A stretch of 41,925 nt of DNA from Acidobacteria bacterium bin61 (GCA_002238705.1 MPMW01000009.1:1-41925); one strand, 5' to 3'; shown: positions 19,926 through 31,210, counted from the stretch's first letter. Made by a program: numbers and translations. The notes: generated by a model not told the origin, from the letters alone.

Positions 19926-20357
19926 CTACGACTGGCTGCCGATCTTTGCCTCCGCCTCCGCCGCCCGGAGCCGGGCCTCCGCCCGGGCCACCGCCTGCTG
20001 GGCCCGCTCGACCTCGTAGGTGGCGCCGAATTCCTCCAGCCGGGCCTTCGCCCGCGTAAGCGCGCTCTCGGCCCGGGCCAGGTCGATGTCCCGGGGCCGT
20101 TCGGCGGTTTCGGCCAGCACGGTCACGGTGTCGTCCAGAACCTCGAGGAAACCCCAGTGCACCGCCAGGTAGTGGTCCTCCTCACCCTGGCGGTACTGGA
20201 GACGGCCGCTCCGGATCTGGTAGAGGAGCGGTGCGTGACCGGGGAGTACCCCGATGTAGCCGAACACTCCCGGCGCCTCCACGTAGTCCACGTCGTCCCG
20301 AAAGACCACCCCGCCGGGGGTGATGACTTCGAGCCGAAGCGTTTCCGAGCCGCTCAT
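19926..20357 (-). CDS. atpC: ATP synthase F1 subunit epsilon
   Basis: Central-stalk and regulatory subunit of the F1Fo ATP synthase, 143 residues, usual length. The N-terminal beta-sandwich has LRLEVITPGGVVF and the hallmark GYIGVLPGHAPLLYQI. The C-terminal part is a pair of Ala/Arg-rich helices that can inhibit ATP hydrolysis in this family. It lies 11 bp after atpD and ends 1 bp before the PKD-like gene. Confidence 0.96.
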   Translation of the reverse strand: MSGSETLRLEVITPGGVVFRDDVDYVEAPGVFGYIGVLPGHAPLLYQIRSGRLQYRQGEEDHYLAVHWGFLEVLDDTVTVLAETAERPRDIDLARAESALTRAKARLEEFGATYEVERAQQAVARAEARLRAAEAEAKIGSQS

Positions 20358-20368
20358 TGGAGTCCGGG

Positions 20369-21790
<1,422 letters not shown>

Positions 21791-21812
21791 TCATGCTCCT
21801 TGTTTGCCGCTC

Positions 21813-22694
21813 TCAATCGAGTGCCTCGGCGCCCCCGACCACTTCGAGAATTTCCTTCGTGATCGCCGCCTGCCGGACCCGGTTCATCGTCAGGGTCAGG
21901 TCGGCAATGAGTTCGCTCGCGTTCTTGGTTGCGTTGTCCATGGCGGTCATGCGCGCCGCCTGTTCCGCGGCCACCGATTCAAGCAGCGCCCGCCAGATCT
22001 GGTATTCGACGTGTCGGGGAAGGAGTTCCGAAAAGATCTCCCCCTCCGTTGGTTCGTAGAAGAACTCCCGCGCCGGCGCACCGTCGGAACTCGACAGGTC
22101 CAGTCTCTCGAGCGGCAGCAACCGCTCGACCCGAACGTCCTGACGCAGGATGTTCTTGAACTCGTTGAACACCAGGTAGATCGCGTCGAGCCCTTCGGGA
22201 TCCTCGGGGTCCTCGCGGTGATAGCGCTCCATCAGGGGCGCCGCGATCGCCCGGGCGTGCTCGTATCCGAGCGCCCGGAAGATGTCTTCGAGCGGATCCA
22301 CGAGCCGCACCCCACGGCGGCGGAAATGATCTTTCCCCTTGCGTCCGACAGCCCGGACACCGACCTCGTTGTCACTCAGGGACTTGAGGAGGATCTCGCA
22401 CCGCTTCAGCACGTTGGTATTGAAGGATCCGCAGAGGCCGCGATCCGAGGTGATCACCACCACCTCGACCCGGCGCGGCGGCCGCTCGCGGAGCAGGGGG
22501 TGGCTCTCGGTCTTGGCCCCCACGACCACCGAGTTCAGAACTTCCAGAATCCGGGCGGCGAAGGGCCGCGCCGAAACGATCGCCTCCTGGGCCCGGCGCA
22601 GGCGCGCCGTGGCGACCATCTTCATGGCCCGGGTGATCTGCTCGGTGTTCCGCACGCTGCGGGTGCGGCGGCGGAGTTCGAGGAGGGTCGGCAT
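21813..22694 (-). CDS. atpG: ATP synthase F1 subunit gamma
   Basis: Rotor shaft subunit, 293 residues. The N-terminal helix has LRRRTRSVRNTEQITRAMKMVA and the C-terminal helix MDNATKNASELIADLTL with NRVRQAAITKEILEVVGGAEAL; together they form the coiled-coil axle. The central domain has ITSDRGLCGSFNTNVLK. It follows atpA by 20 bp. Confidence 0.97.
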   Translation of the reverse strand: MPTLLELRRRTRSVRNTEQITRAMKMVATARLRRAQEAIVSARPFAARILEVLNSVVVGAKTESHPLLRERPPRRVEVVVITSDRGLCGSFNTNVLKRCEILLKSLSDNEVGVRAVGRKGKDHFRRRGVRLVDPLEDIFRALGYEHARAIAAPLMERYHREDPEDPEGLDAIYLVFNEFKNILRQDVRVERLLPLERLDLSSSDGAPAREFFYEPTEGEIFSELLPRHVEYQIWRALLESVAAEQAARMTAMDNATKNASELIADLTLTMNRVRQAAITKEILEVVGGAEALD

Positions 22695-22714
22695 GGTTCG
22701 CTACCGGAAGACGC

Positions 22715-24310
<1,596 letters not shown>

Positions 24311-24320
24311 TTATAGAGAA

Positions 24321-24881
24321 TCAGGCGCCGTATTGTTCCTCGAATCGGGAAAGCTGACGATTGACGCTGGCGTCGTAGATTCGATTCCCGATGCGTACGA
24401 CGAAACCGCCCAGCAACTCCGGATCCTCGCGGAACCGAAGCCGCGGGGTGCCCGAAAAGGCGGCCTCGATCGCCCCCCGGAGGCTCGCGCGGTCGCGCTC
24501 ATCCAGTTGGTGCGCAGAAACCACTTCGGCTTCCACGATTCCGCGCCGTTCGTCAAGCGCCGCCCGAAACGCCCCCGCGGTTTCCGCGAGGTGTTCCGAC
24601 CGCTCCCGCGCCACCATGACCGAAACGAACTTGCCGAGCCGGGAATCGGGCAGGATCCGGTCGGCGACGGTTTCAGCCAGTCTGGCGCGCCGCGGCCGCG
24701 CAATCGCCGGCGACATCAGCGCCTTCAGAAGTTCCGGTGAACGCTCCAGCGACGCCGCGAACTCCTCGAGACCCGTCGCCAGCCGCTCGAGGTGTTCCTC
24801 GCCCGCACCGCCCGCGACCACCGTATCCAGCAGCACGCGCGCGTAGTGCCGGGCTACCTCACTGGACATTGGAGCGCTCAT
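24321..24881 (-). CDS. atpH: ATP synthase F1 subunit delta
   Basis: Stator subunit linking F1 to the b stalk, 186 residues. The N-terminal six-helix domain starts VARHYARVLLDTVV. The C-terminal part contains LRFREDPELLGGFVVRIGNRIYDASV, the conserved delta signature. The ATG at 24881 was chosen because it is 1 bp from the atpF stop. An alternative ATG lies four codons downstream. The frame stays open far upstream but that region is atpF in another frame. Confidence 0.95.
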   Translation of the reverse strand: MSAPMSSEVARHYARVLLDTVVAGGAGEEHLERLATGLEEFAASLERSPELLKALMSPAIARPRRARLAETVADRILPDSRLGKFVSVMVARERSEHLAETAGAFRAALDERRGIVEAEVVSAHQLDERDRASLRGAIEAAFSGTPRLRFREDPELLGGFVVRIGNRIYDASVNRQLSRFEEQYGA

Positions 24882-24882
24882 A

Positions 24883-25488
24883 TCAATCTCCGCGAAGCGC
24901 CGCCCTGCCGGCGTCCAGCAGGCGCCGATGATCTTCCTCGGACATGGTGTCCCGAAGTCGAGTCCGGGTGATTTCGACAGCGGCCCTTGCGGCTCCGGCG
25001 GCCAGACGCCGCTCCGCAACACGGACCTCCTGGTTCAACTCGGCCTGCGTCGCGGCGCCGATCTTCTTCGCCTGTTCCTCGGCCGCTTCCACGATCCGCC
25101 GGGCCTCGGCGGTGGCGGCTTCCGCAATACGCCGCTGGGCCGTTTCCACCTCGTTCCGGAGCTCCCGGGACCGCTCGGTCGCTCGCTCCGCCGCCCGGGA
25201 CGCCTCCTCGCGATTTGTCCGCGCCTCGGCGAGCTGCTCCCGAATCTGGAGCGCGCGCGCCTCGAGGTAGCTCGCGAGCGGCTTTCGGAGCGCGAGGACC
25301 AGGATGGTCGCGAGGATCGTGAAGTTGACGATCTTCGGCAGGTTCGAGGCTCCCTCCTCGGCGGCGAATGCCGGCGAACCCGCGGCGACCAGGATGACGA
25401 CAACGGAGGCGGCCACGATCGCCGGCCGCGAGAGGCGGATCCGCGGCGCGCGAGCGCTCGGGAGATCTTTCCGGCGGGCCACGTTCAT
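24883..25488 (-). CDS. atpF: ATP synthase Fo subunit b, with N-terminal signal-like extension
   Basis: Peripheral-stalk subunit of 201 residues. After a basic head there is a hydrophobic stretch ending AAGSPAFAAEE, which looks like a cleavable signal peptide. Then comes the true membrane helix IVNFTILATILVLALRKPL, followed by a long charged coiled coil. Signal-bearing b subunits are known from several deltaproteobacterial-type lineages (from memory). The ATG overlaps the stop of the b' gene as ATGA, which sets the start. Confidence 0.93.
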   Translation of the reverse strand: MNVARRKDLPSARAPRIRLSRPAIVAASVVVILVAAGSPAFAAEEGASNLPKIVNFTILATILVLALRKPLASYLEARALQIREQLAEARTNREEASRAAERATERSRELRNEVETAQRRIAEAATAEARRIVEAAEEQAKKIGAATQAELNQEVRVAERRLAAGAARAAVEITRTRLRDTMSEEDHRRLLDAGRAALRGD

Positions 25489-25913
25489 GAGGCGCGGCGC
25501 AGGACCCTCGCGGTGAGATCGCTCGCCAGACTCTCTGCCACCTGTTCGAGTTCGGAGGCGGCGCGGGCGCTCTGCTCGCGGAGTGAGTCCTTTCCGGCCT
25601 CCAGGGTGGCGGCGGCCTGTTCGCGAGCCGCAGCCAGGGTTGCCTCGGCGCGTTCGCTGGCCTCGCGCCGAATCCGGTCCATTTCCCGATAGCCCTCCGC
25701 GCGCACGGCCGCGACGGCCTCCGCCACATCGGCCTCGGCGGCTGCCACGTCCGCTTCGGCTTGCTGCCGAACCTCGCGGGCGCCTTTGACCTGCTTCTCC
25801 CTGGCCTCCATCGCGCGAGCCATGGGCTCGAAGAACTGGCGCTTCAGGACGAGGGTCAGGCACACCACGATCACCGACACCATCAGGGCGGTCAAGTCGG
25901 GAATGATCGTCAC
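25485..25913 (-). CDS. atpF': ATP synthase Fo subunit b'
   Basis: Second peripheral-stalk subunit of 142 residues. It has one N-terminal membrane helix (LTALMVSVIVVCLTLVL) followed by KRQFFEPMARAMEARE and an Ala/Glu/Arg coiled coil to the end. The start is GTG and the gene is the first of the ATP synthase block in the window. Paired b and b' genes make a heterodimeric stalk. The a and c subunit genes that usually precede b are absent here; bactofilin comes next instead, 189 bp upstream. Confidence 0.92.
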   Translation of the reverse strand: MTIIPDLTALMVSVIVVCLTLVLKRQFFEPMARAMEAREKQVKGAREVRQQAEADVAAAEADVAEAVAAVRAEGYREMDRIRREASERAEATLAAAREQAAATLEAGKDSLREQSARAASELEQVAESLASDLTARVLRRAS

Positions 25914-26102
25914 GAAACCTACGGCCTATCGGGACAGGCTCCTACAAGAGGCAAGGGAAGTCAGCCGCCCCACCAGAAAGCGCGAAGACACCAGTCGGGA
26001 AAACCGAGGGCGACCGGATGCGCGCGGTCAGCGAACTGACCCGCCACGGACGGCGGGAAGGCTATCACCCGAAACCGGGGTTGCCAAGAAATCCGGGGCG
26101 GT
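25914..26102 (-). promoter_or_regulatory. Intergenic leader of the ATP synthase genes with tandem hairpins
   Basis: This 189-bp gap lies between the bactofilin stop and the b' gene. On the minus strand it holds two adjacent hairpins: CCCGCC-GTCCGT-GGCGGG (26057-26040) and GGTCAG-TTCG-CTGACC (26041-26026), the latter with a UUCG tetraloop. They share two bases and so might be alternatives. No T-tract follows. They may end the parAB-bactofilin message, or be part of a structured leader of the atp transcript. I could not find a convincing promoter here. Confidence 0.4.
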
Positions 26103-26531
26103 TCAGGCGTTGGCGTTCTCGGGTTCGCGCGCCTGCTGCGGCGGGACCGGGGCGCCCGGTGTCTGGGACGACGAACGCTTGAAGTCGCGGTGAATCTGGA
26201 AGTGAGCGCCGTCGGCATCGCTCTTCGCTTCCAGCGTCAGATTTGCCGCCTGGACCGCGACACCGGCGATGGACCCGCCGGAATGCACGATGACGTCTTG
26301 CGCCGCGATCTCGCCGCTCACCCGGCCTCCGCCTTCCACGACGACGCGCTGGGCATGGATCCTGCCGTCGAAATTCCCGGAGGCGCCAACCGAAACCTCG
26401 TCTTCGGAGTGGATTTCGCCGACGAATTCCCCGTTCACATTGAAAGGCCCCGGCGCGTTCAATCGGCCGGACAGGCGCGACCCGGATCCGACGTATCCGC
26501 TGTGGGCGTCCCGCGATGAGTCTCTTGCCAT
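26103..26531 (-). CDS. Bactofilin (polymer-forming cytoskeletal protein)
   Basis: 142 residues. A short N-terminal tail is followed by a right-handed beta-helix core of repeating units, for example GRLNAPGPFNVNGEFVGEIH, EVSVGASGNFDGRIHAQ, VVVEGGGRVSGEIAAQ and VIVHSGGSIAGVAV. The C-terminal tail is Pro/Gln-rich and unstructured. Bactofilins form filaments on the membrane. In Myxococcus, bactofilins position the ParABS system, so the location 4 bp after parB is meaningful. It is very likely cotranscribed with parA-parB. Confidence 0.93.
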   Translation of the reverse strand: MARDSSRDAHSGYVGSGSRLSGRLNAPGPFNVNGEFVGEIHSEDEVSVGASGNFDGRIHAQRVVVEGGGRVSGEIAAQDVIVHSGGSIAGVAVQAANLTLEAKSDADGAHFQIHRDFKRSSSQTPGAPVPPQQAREPENANA

Positions 26532-26535
26532 GGTT

Positions 26536-27396
26536 CTATTCGCTCACTTCCCGTTCACTGGTCAACAAGACGAAGATGCGATGGAGATCATCTTCGGAGA
26601 AAAATTGTATCTGGACGGCGCCACCCTTGCCACGCCGCCGGATCTGGATCGGGAACCCGACGGCGCGCTGCATGCGCTCCTGCGCATCGCGCGTGTTCGG
26701 ATCGGGACCGGATGAGCCTCGCTGCCTGGCTGGTGCGGCCCTGCCCGCTTCCCGAGCCCGCTTGACCCGGCGTTCGACCTCTCGAACCGAAAGACCGCCG
26801 CGGACGATTTCCTGGGCGAGTTGAGCCTGGGTTCCGGCTTCAAGCGGAACCAGCGTCCGGGCTGCCGCGGCGCGCAACTCTCCCGTTTCCACCAGGCGTC
26901 TGACCTGAGGCGTCAACTCCAACAAACGCAGCGTGTTGGTGACCGCGGTGCGGCTTCGCCCGACCTCCGACGCAATGGCGTCGTGGGTCATTCCGCCCCC
27001 GTCGGCCAGCCGGCGAAACGCGAGCGCTTCCTCGATCGGGTTGAGGTCCTCCCGCTGCAGGTTTTCGACCAGCGCCAACAACCCGACATCGTCATCGGAG
27101 GCCTCTCGAATTACGACCGGAACCCGCTCGAGTCCGGCCAGCTGGGCAGCGCGCCAGCGGCGTTCCCCGGCGATGATCTGGAATCTTCCGGCCTGCGGCC
27201 GGACCACGATCGGTTCGATAACCCCCCGGGAGGCAATGGAAGCCCGCAGTCCTTCCAGATCCTCGGGGGCGATCTGCGAACGCGGTTGCGAGGGATTGGG
27301 CACCAACTGCCCGACTGCCAGCGACCGCGATCCGTCGGTCAGCGTCGCCGACGGAAGGAGGGCATCGAGCCCGCGTCCCAAGCCACGCCGCTTCAC
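26536..27396 (-). CDS. parB: Chromosome partitioning protein ParB
   Basis: 286 residues. The N-terminal tail RRGLGRGLDALLP is the ParA-stimulating peptide. The CTP-binding domain shows IAGERRWRAAQLAG and ENLQREDLNPIEEA. A helix-turn-helix follows for parS recognition (MTHDAIASEVGRSRTAVTNTLRLL), with a C-terminal dimerisation domain at the end. The GTG start overlaps the parA TGA as GTGA. It would load on the parS site just beyond parA and spread over the origin region. Confidence 0.96.
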   Translation of the reverse strand: MKRRGLGRGLDALLPSATLTDGSRSLAVGQLVPNPSQPRSQIAPEDLEGLRASIASRGVIEPIVVRPQAGRFQIIAGERRWRAAQLAGLERVPVVIREASDDDVGLLALVENLQREDLNPIEEALAFRRLADGGGMTHDAIASEVGRSRTAVTNTLRLLELTPQVRRLVETGELRAAAARTLVPLEAGTQAQLAQEIVRGGLSVREVERRVKRAREAGRAAPARQRGSSGPDPNTRDAQERMQRAVGFPIQIRRRGKGGAVQIQFFSEDDLHRIFVLLTSEREVSE

Positions 27397-28169
27397 CGGG
27401 AAAGAACCTCCTGCGCCAGGTCCGCGTAGGCAACCGCGACCCGGGACCTCGGATCGTAGACCTGTAGCGGGAGCCCGTAGGAGGGCGCTTCGGCGGCCCG
27501 AACCGATCGCGGCACGATGGAATGGAACACCCGCTCGCCCAACTTGTCCCGAACCTCGGCGATCACCTCCCGCGCGAGGTTCGTGCGCCGATCAACCATG
27601 GTGAAAAGGACCCCCAGCAGATCGAGTCCCGGGTTCCAGGATCGCCCGATTCGCGTCACGGTGTCGAGCAGGCGCGACAGCCCCTGCATCGCAAAGAACT
27701 CGCACTGCATGGGAACCAGGACGGCGCTCGCGGCCACGAGAGCATTGACGGTCAGCAGTCCCAGAGACGGCGGACAGTCCAGAAGGGCGAATTCGGTGTC
27801 CGGATCGTTCCGGGCGAAATCCGAAAGGCTCAGGCGGAGCCGGAGCGCGCGACGCTGGGGGTCCGGATCGTCGGCCGCGATCTGCAGATCCGCGGCGGCC
27901 AGCGAGGGATCGGAAGGACATGCGATCAGATTGGGAATGCCGGTGTCCAGAACGGCGCGGCCGAGCGGTTCCCGGTCCACGAGCACGTCATAAACGCTGT
28001 ATCCGTCCTCGGCGATCTGAAGCCCGAGACTGGTCGTGAGGTTGCTCTGAGGATCCAGATCGACGACCAGGCACCGATGCCCGCTGATCGCAAGAGCAGC
28101 ACCCAAATTGACCGTCGTGGTGGTCTTGCCAACCCCGCCCTTCTGGTTGACGACCGCCAGAATCCTCAT
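27393..28169 (-). CDS. parA: Chromosome partitioning ATPase ParA (Soj)
   Basis: 258 residues, the short chromosomal type without an N-terminal DNA-binding domain. The deviant Walker A is QKGGVGKTTTTVNLG and the second motif is CLVVDLDPQSNLTTSLG. The segment FALLDCPPSLGLLTVNAL is the Walker B region. It binds the nucleoid in its ATP form and pulls ParB-parS complexes apart. First gene of the parA-parB-bactofilin operon. Confidence 0.97.
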   Translation of the reverse strand: MRILAVVNQKGGVGKTTTTVNLGAALAISGHRCLVVDLDPQSNLTTSLGLQIAEDGYSVYDVLVDREPLGRAVLDTGIPNLIACPSDPSLAAADLQIAADDPDPQRRALRLRLSLSDFARNDPDTEFALLDCPPSLGLLTVNALVAASAVLVPMQCEFFAMQGLSRLLDTVTRIGRSWNPGLDLLGVLFTMVDRRTNLAREVIAEVRDKLGERVFHSIVPRSVRAAEAPSYGLPLQVYDPRSRVAVAYADLAQEVLSR

Positions 28170-28207
28170 CTGGAGGGTCCCGAGACTACCACGGTGATCA
28201 GCAGCCT

Positions 28208-28223
28208 TGTTTCACGTGAAACA
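28208..28223. promoter_or_regulatory. parS centromere site
   Basis: Perfect 16-bp palindrome TGTTTCACGTGAAACA, identical to the conserved bacterial parS consensus bound by ParB. It lies in the 63-bp gap between rsmG and parA, upstream of the parA start, so ParB binding could also influence transcription of the operon. I found no second full copy in the window. Confidence 0.97.
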
Positions 28224-28232
28224 ACGCCGCAT

Positions 28233-28892
28233 TCACGGCGACGCTTTGCGGGGTCGCCCCACCCAGACAACCCCCCGCTCCGCCGTCACGAGTTCCTCGT
28301 CGAAGAGACCAACCTTGAGCTCCGCCCGCTCCCGAGCGGGGCGCGAGGTCGGCCAGATCACCGGCGCTCCGGCGGGCATTCCTGCCGCCAGCAGGTTCCA
28401 TTCGGCAGCCTGCAACTTGACCGCACGCATCGTTACCGCCGAAACGCGGGCCAACCCGGCCCGGCCCGCTTCGGATCTCAAGTATTCCTTGAGCCGTTGC
28501 CTGACGACGTGAACACGCCCGGTTAGCCCGAGTCCGTCAATGGCCATTTCCAAAAAGGCGCCAGAGGCCCGTCGCGGTTCCAGAAGGACCCACTCCGCGG
28601 TCCCTGCCAGCGCCAGCGGCAGCGCCGGGGTTCCGCCCCCGCTGCCGATGTCCAGCAAGGGTCCCCGTTCCGGCAGCAGGCCACGCAAGTGCAACGCCTC
28701 TCGAAAGTAGTGCCGGGCCAGGTCCTCCGGCGACCGGAAACCCACGATGCCCGCTCCCTTCCAGGCGCCCAGCATCGAAAAGAGCTTGGCCAGTTGCTCG
28801 TACGCCGCGGAGGAGACCGGCGGTTCGATACCGGCAAGCGCCTCGTGCAGAGGAAGAGGACCGGTGGGCCGAGCGGCCGCCGGGGCGGTCAC
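28233..28892 (-). CDS. rsmG: 16S rRNA (guanine-N7) methyltransferase RsmG
   Basis: 219 residues, the usual size. It is the SAM-dependent enzyme that methylates G527 in 16S rRNA. The SAM loop reads LLDIGSGGGTPALPLALA, a variant of the usual DIGSGAGFPGIPLA. Near the end are VTMRAVKLQ and a VIWPTSRPAR strand. Position before parA supports the call. The GTG start overlaps the yidC TGA as GTGA. The HY-F-REAL segment replaces the more common H-xx-DS-L motif, so it is somewhat divergent. Confidence 0.9.
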   Translation of the reverse strand: MTAPAAARPTGPLPLHEALAGIEPPVSSAAYEQLAKLFSMLGAWKGAGIVGFRSPEDLARHYFREALHLRGLLPERGPLLDIGSGGGTPALPLALAGTAEWVLLEPRRASGAFLEMAIDGLGLTGRVHVVRQRLKEYLRSEAGRAGLARVSAVTMRAVKLQAAEWNLLAAGMPAGAPVIWPTSRPARERAELKVGLFDEELVTAERGVVWVGRPRKASP

Positions 28893-30643
28893 TTCCCGGC
28901 CGTCAGCCTTCGTCGTGAGCCGCTCTTTTTCTTCTTGCCATCGCCTACGACCTCACCGGCCTTGGCGTCCGCCTCCCGGCGGTCCATGATCCTGCTGGTC
29001 ACCACCTGCTGACCCATGGAAATGACGTTGTTCGCAAACCAGTAGAGCACCAGCCCGGAAGGCGCCCAGGCCATGATCAGCACGAAGACCACGGGCATGA
29101 ACATCATGATCTTGGCCTGGATCCCCTCGGCCTGGGTCGCGGTCATCTTCTGCATGATGAGCTGGCTGGCTCCCATCAGCAGCGGCAGGATGAAGTACGG
29201 GTCCTCTCGCGACAGGTCCTGAACCCAGAACACGAAGGGGGCGTGCCGGAGCTCGACCGAAACCACCAGCAACCGGTAGAAGGCGAAGAAGAAGGGAATC
29301 ATCAGCAGCATGGGCAGGCAGCCGCCGATGGGCGAGACGTTGTGCTCCCGATAGAGGGCCACCATCTCCTGGTTCATCTCGCTGCGTTTCGGATCCGTCG
29401 GTTTCAGCCCCTTGTATTTCTCCTGGATCCGCTTCACCTGTGGGCTGATCTTCTGCATCCGCCGGATGGAGACGTAGCTGTAGTGCTTCAGTGGAGCCAG
29501 CAGGAGGCTGATCAGAATGGTGACCAGCACGATCGCCCATCCGTAGTTCCCGAGCAGGTCGAAGGCCCAGAGCAGGCCCTGCCGGATCGGGACCACCAGA
29601 AACCGCAGCCAGGCGCCGTATTCGACGATGTCCACCCCGAGTTCGGTGAGCAGTTCCACCTGCTTCGGACCCGCGAAGAGCGTGAATTCGCTGGCGCCGG
29701 CCGACCCCAGGTGAGCGACCACCAGGTCGCGTGAACCTGTCGCCCCCTCCGGGACGATTTCGAAGCTGTCCCATGGAATCTCCAGCGCTTCCAGCCTTGC
29801 TTCATAGCGCTGGCCGGGCTCGGCTACCAGGAGACCCGCGAAATAGTGCGACGAGACCCCAACCGCCTGGGCTGACAGGCTCGCAGCCTCCCCTCCCGCT
29901 GCTTCTGCGAAGGAGAAGAGCCGGCTCTCACCGCCGGACTCGATGACGCCCTGCTCGGCGCCCTGGTATCTCCCGACCGAGCTTTCGTTCTCGATCCCGG
30001 GGCCGAACAGAACCTCCTTCAGCTGTTCCGCACCTCCCCGGATCGCGGAGACCGACACCCCCATCCGATAGTCGCCACCTTGAACCCGCACCGTCTTCAA
30101 GACTTCCAGGCCGTCGGTGGACGCCCACCGGAACTCGAGCTCGCGGGATTCCCCATCCCTCAATTCCAGGCGGACCGGACCCGTTCGGACCTGCCCGTCC
30201 ACCGCAACTTCGTGCAGGGCGGTGGCGAGCCGAGCGGGCGCCGGGTCTCCCGGGAGCACCACGTCGAGCGGACGCACCGAGTTCACGAGGTCATCGCCCT
30301 GGGGCAGCGCCTCGAGGGGCGCTCCTACGGAGTCGGTGTGGTCGAGGAGCCGAAGCCCCAGCAGCCGGGCGCCCCGGTTGGAGAACTCCGCGACGTAAAC
30401 GCTCGTCTCGACCGTGATCGTCTGCTCCCGCTCCGCCTCCCGTGCCTGAGCAGGGGCAGTGGGTGGGGTCGTTTCCGGCGTTGCGACCGGGGGAGCCGGC
30501 GCGGTAGGCGCCGGGGCGCCCGAAACGGCCGCGGTTTCCTCAACCGGAGGAACCGGCGGGGCGCTCTCGGGTCCGAAGAAACGGACGAAGAGGAGAAAAA
30601 CAAAGAACGACAGCAAGAAAGCGAGAAGAACGCGCCGCTCCAT
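28889..30643 (-). CDS. yidC: Membrane protein insertase YidC
   Basis: 584 residues. The first membrane helix is RRVLLAFLLSFFVFLLF. A Pro/Ala linker and a large periplasmic domain of the Gram-negative type follow at about 60-340. The conserved insertase core starts near YGWAIVLVTILISLLLAPL. It includes SYVSIRRMQKISPQVKRIQ and PIGGCLPMLLMIPFFFAFY, then three further helices and a basic tail. The ATG at 30643 has AAGGG about nine bases upstream. An in-frame TTG three codons earlier would be an alternative. It inserts proteins such as the ATP synthase c subunit into the inner membrane. It overlaps rsmG directly. Confidence 0.97.
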   Translation of the reverse strand: MERRVLLAFLLSFFVFLLFVRFFGPESAPPVPPVEETAAVSGAPAPTAPAPPVATPETTPPTAPAQAREAEREQTITVETSVYVAEFSNRGARLLGLRLLDHTDSVGAPLEALPQGDDLVNSVRPLDVVLPGDPAPARLATALHEVAVDGQVRTGPVRLELRDGESRELEFRWASTDGLEVLKTVRVQGGDYRMGVSVSAIRGGAEQLKEVLFGPGIENESSVGRYQGAEQGVIESGGESRLFSFAEAAGGEAASLSAQAVGVSSHYFAGLLVAEPGQRYEARLEALEIPWDSFEIVPEGATGSRDLVVAHLGSAGASEFTLFAGPKQVELLTELGVDIVEYGAWLRFLVVPIRQGLLWAFDLLGNYGWAIVLVTILISLLLAPLKHYSYVSIRRMQKISPQVKRIQEKYKGLKPTDPKRSEMNQEMVALYREHNVSPIGGCLPMLLMIPFFFAFYRLLVVSVELRHAPFVFWVQDLSREDPYFILPLLMGASQLIMQKMTATQAEGIQAKIMMFMPVVFVLIMAWAPSGLVLYWFANNVISMGQQVVTSRIMDRREADAKAGEVVGDGKKKKSGSRRRLTAGK

Positions 30644-30645
30644 GA

Positions 30646-30868
30646 TTAGCAACCCTTGGTGAAACTCGCGCGAGCGCCGAGGCCGGTGAGGCCCAGTTCT
30701 CCCGGTGGGGGTCCGGCTGCGAAGGCGCGTGAGGGAGGAATACCGAGCGTATGTCGAGCGAAAAGCAACGCAGAACCCAGCGAAGCGGAATGTTTCAGCC
30801 GGGATGGATCGCCGGGCGAGCCCCCACCGGCAGAACTGGGCCGCGTGAGTCTTGCCACAGGCTGCTAA
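30646..30868. repeat. 223-bp two-armed palindromic element between yidD and yidC
   Basis: The whole yidD-yidC gap is an inverted repeat. Outer arms start at 30646 (TTAGCAACC...) and end at 30868 (...GGCTGCTAA). They match over about 27 bases with seven differences. Inner arms 30690-30711 and 30821-30842 are 22 bases long with one mismatch. One side has about 18 extra bases between outer and inner arms. The centre (30712-30820) has short GAGCGAA/AGCGAA motifs. The element covers the yidD stop codon and the probable yidC ribosome site. It could be a mobile palindromic element (MITE or REP-like) or a large RNA hairpin that uncouples yidC from the upstream genes. Short open frames on both strands are by-products of the symmetry. 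Confidence 0.75.
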
Positions 30869-31209
30869 CCCCTCGATGAAGTGAGATCAGGGCCGAGAAC
30901 GCCGGTCCTCTTCGTTGGCGCCGGCACCGCGTCGTAACCCGAACCGCCGAACGGATGGCAGCGCAGGAGTCGCCGGGCGGCCAGCAGAATCCCCCGCCAG
31001 GGGCCGTGCAGCACGACCGCTTCTTCGGCATAACGGGAACATGAGGGCTGGAACCGGCAAGCCCCCGCGAACAGCGGGCTGAGCGCAACCCGATACAACC
31101 CGATGAGACCCACGAAGAGCGTGACCAGAGCGCGTTTCAGCGGACTCTCTCCCGGTCTCGATGGGCCGAGAGCCCTGGCGCCACGACAGGCGTCCGCCAA
31201 CTCCGCCAT
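30865..31209 (-). CDS. yidD: Membrane protein insertion efficiency factor YidD
   Basis: 114 residues. An N-terminal amphipathic or membrane stretch ([20 protein letters not shown]) is followed by the hallmark [19 protein letters not shown] and [18 protein letters not shown]. It supports YidC-dependent insertion. The start is ATG one base after the rnpA stop. The last codons lie inside the palindromic element, so the C-terminus (after VPAP) may have been reshaped by it. Confidence 0.95.
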   Translation of the reverse strand: MAELADACRGARALGPSRPGESPLKRALVTLFVGLIGLYRVALSPLFAGACRFQPSCSRYAEEAVVLHGPWRGILLAARRLLRCHPFGGSGYDAVPAPTKRTGVLGPDLTSSRG

Positions 31210-31210
31210 C

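Noticed and set aside
30656..30868. Two short open frames of about 70 codons on opposite strands in the yidD-yidC gap
   Set aside because: They run through the two arms of the palindromic element and look alike only because of its symmetry. No ribosome site and no homology are seen.
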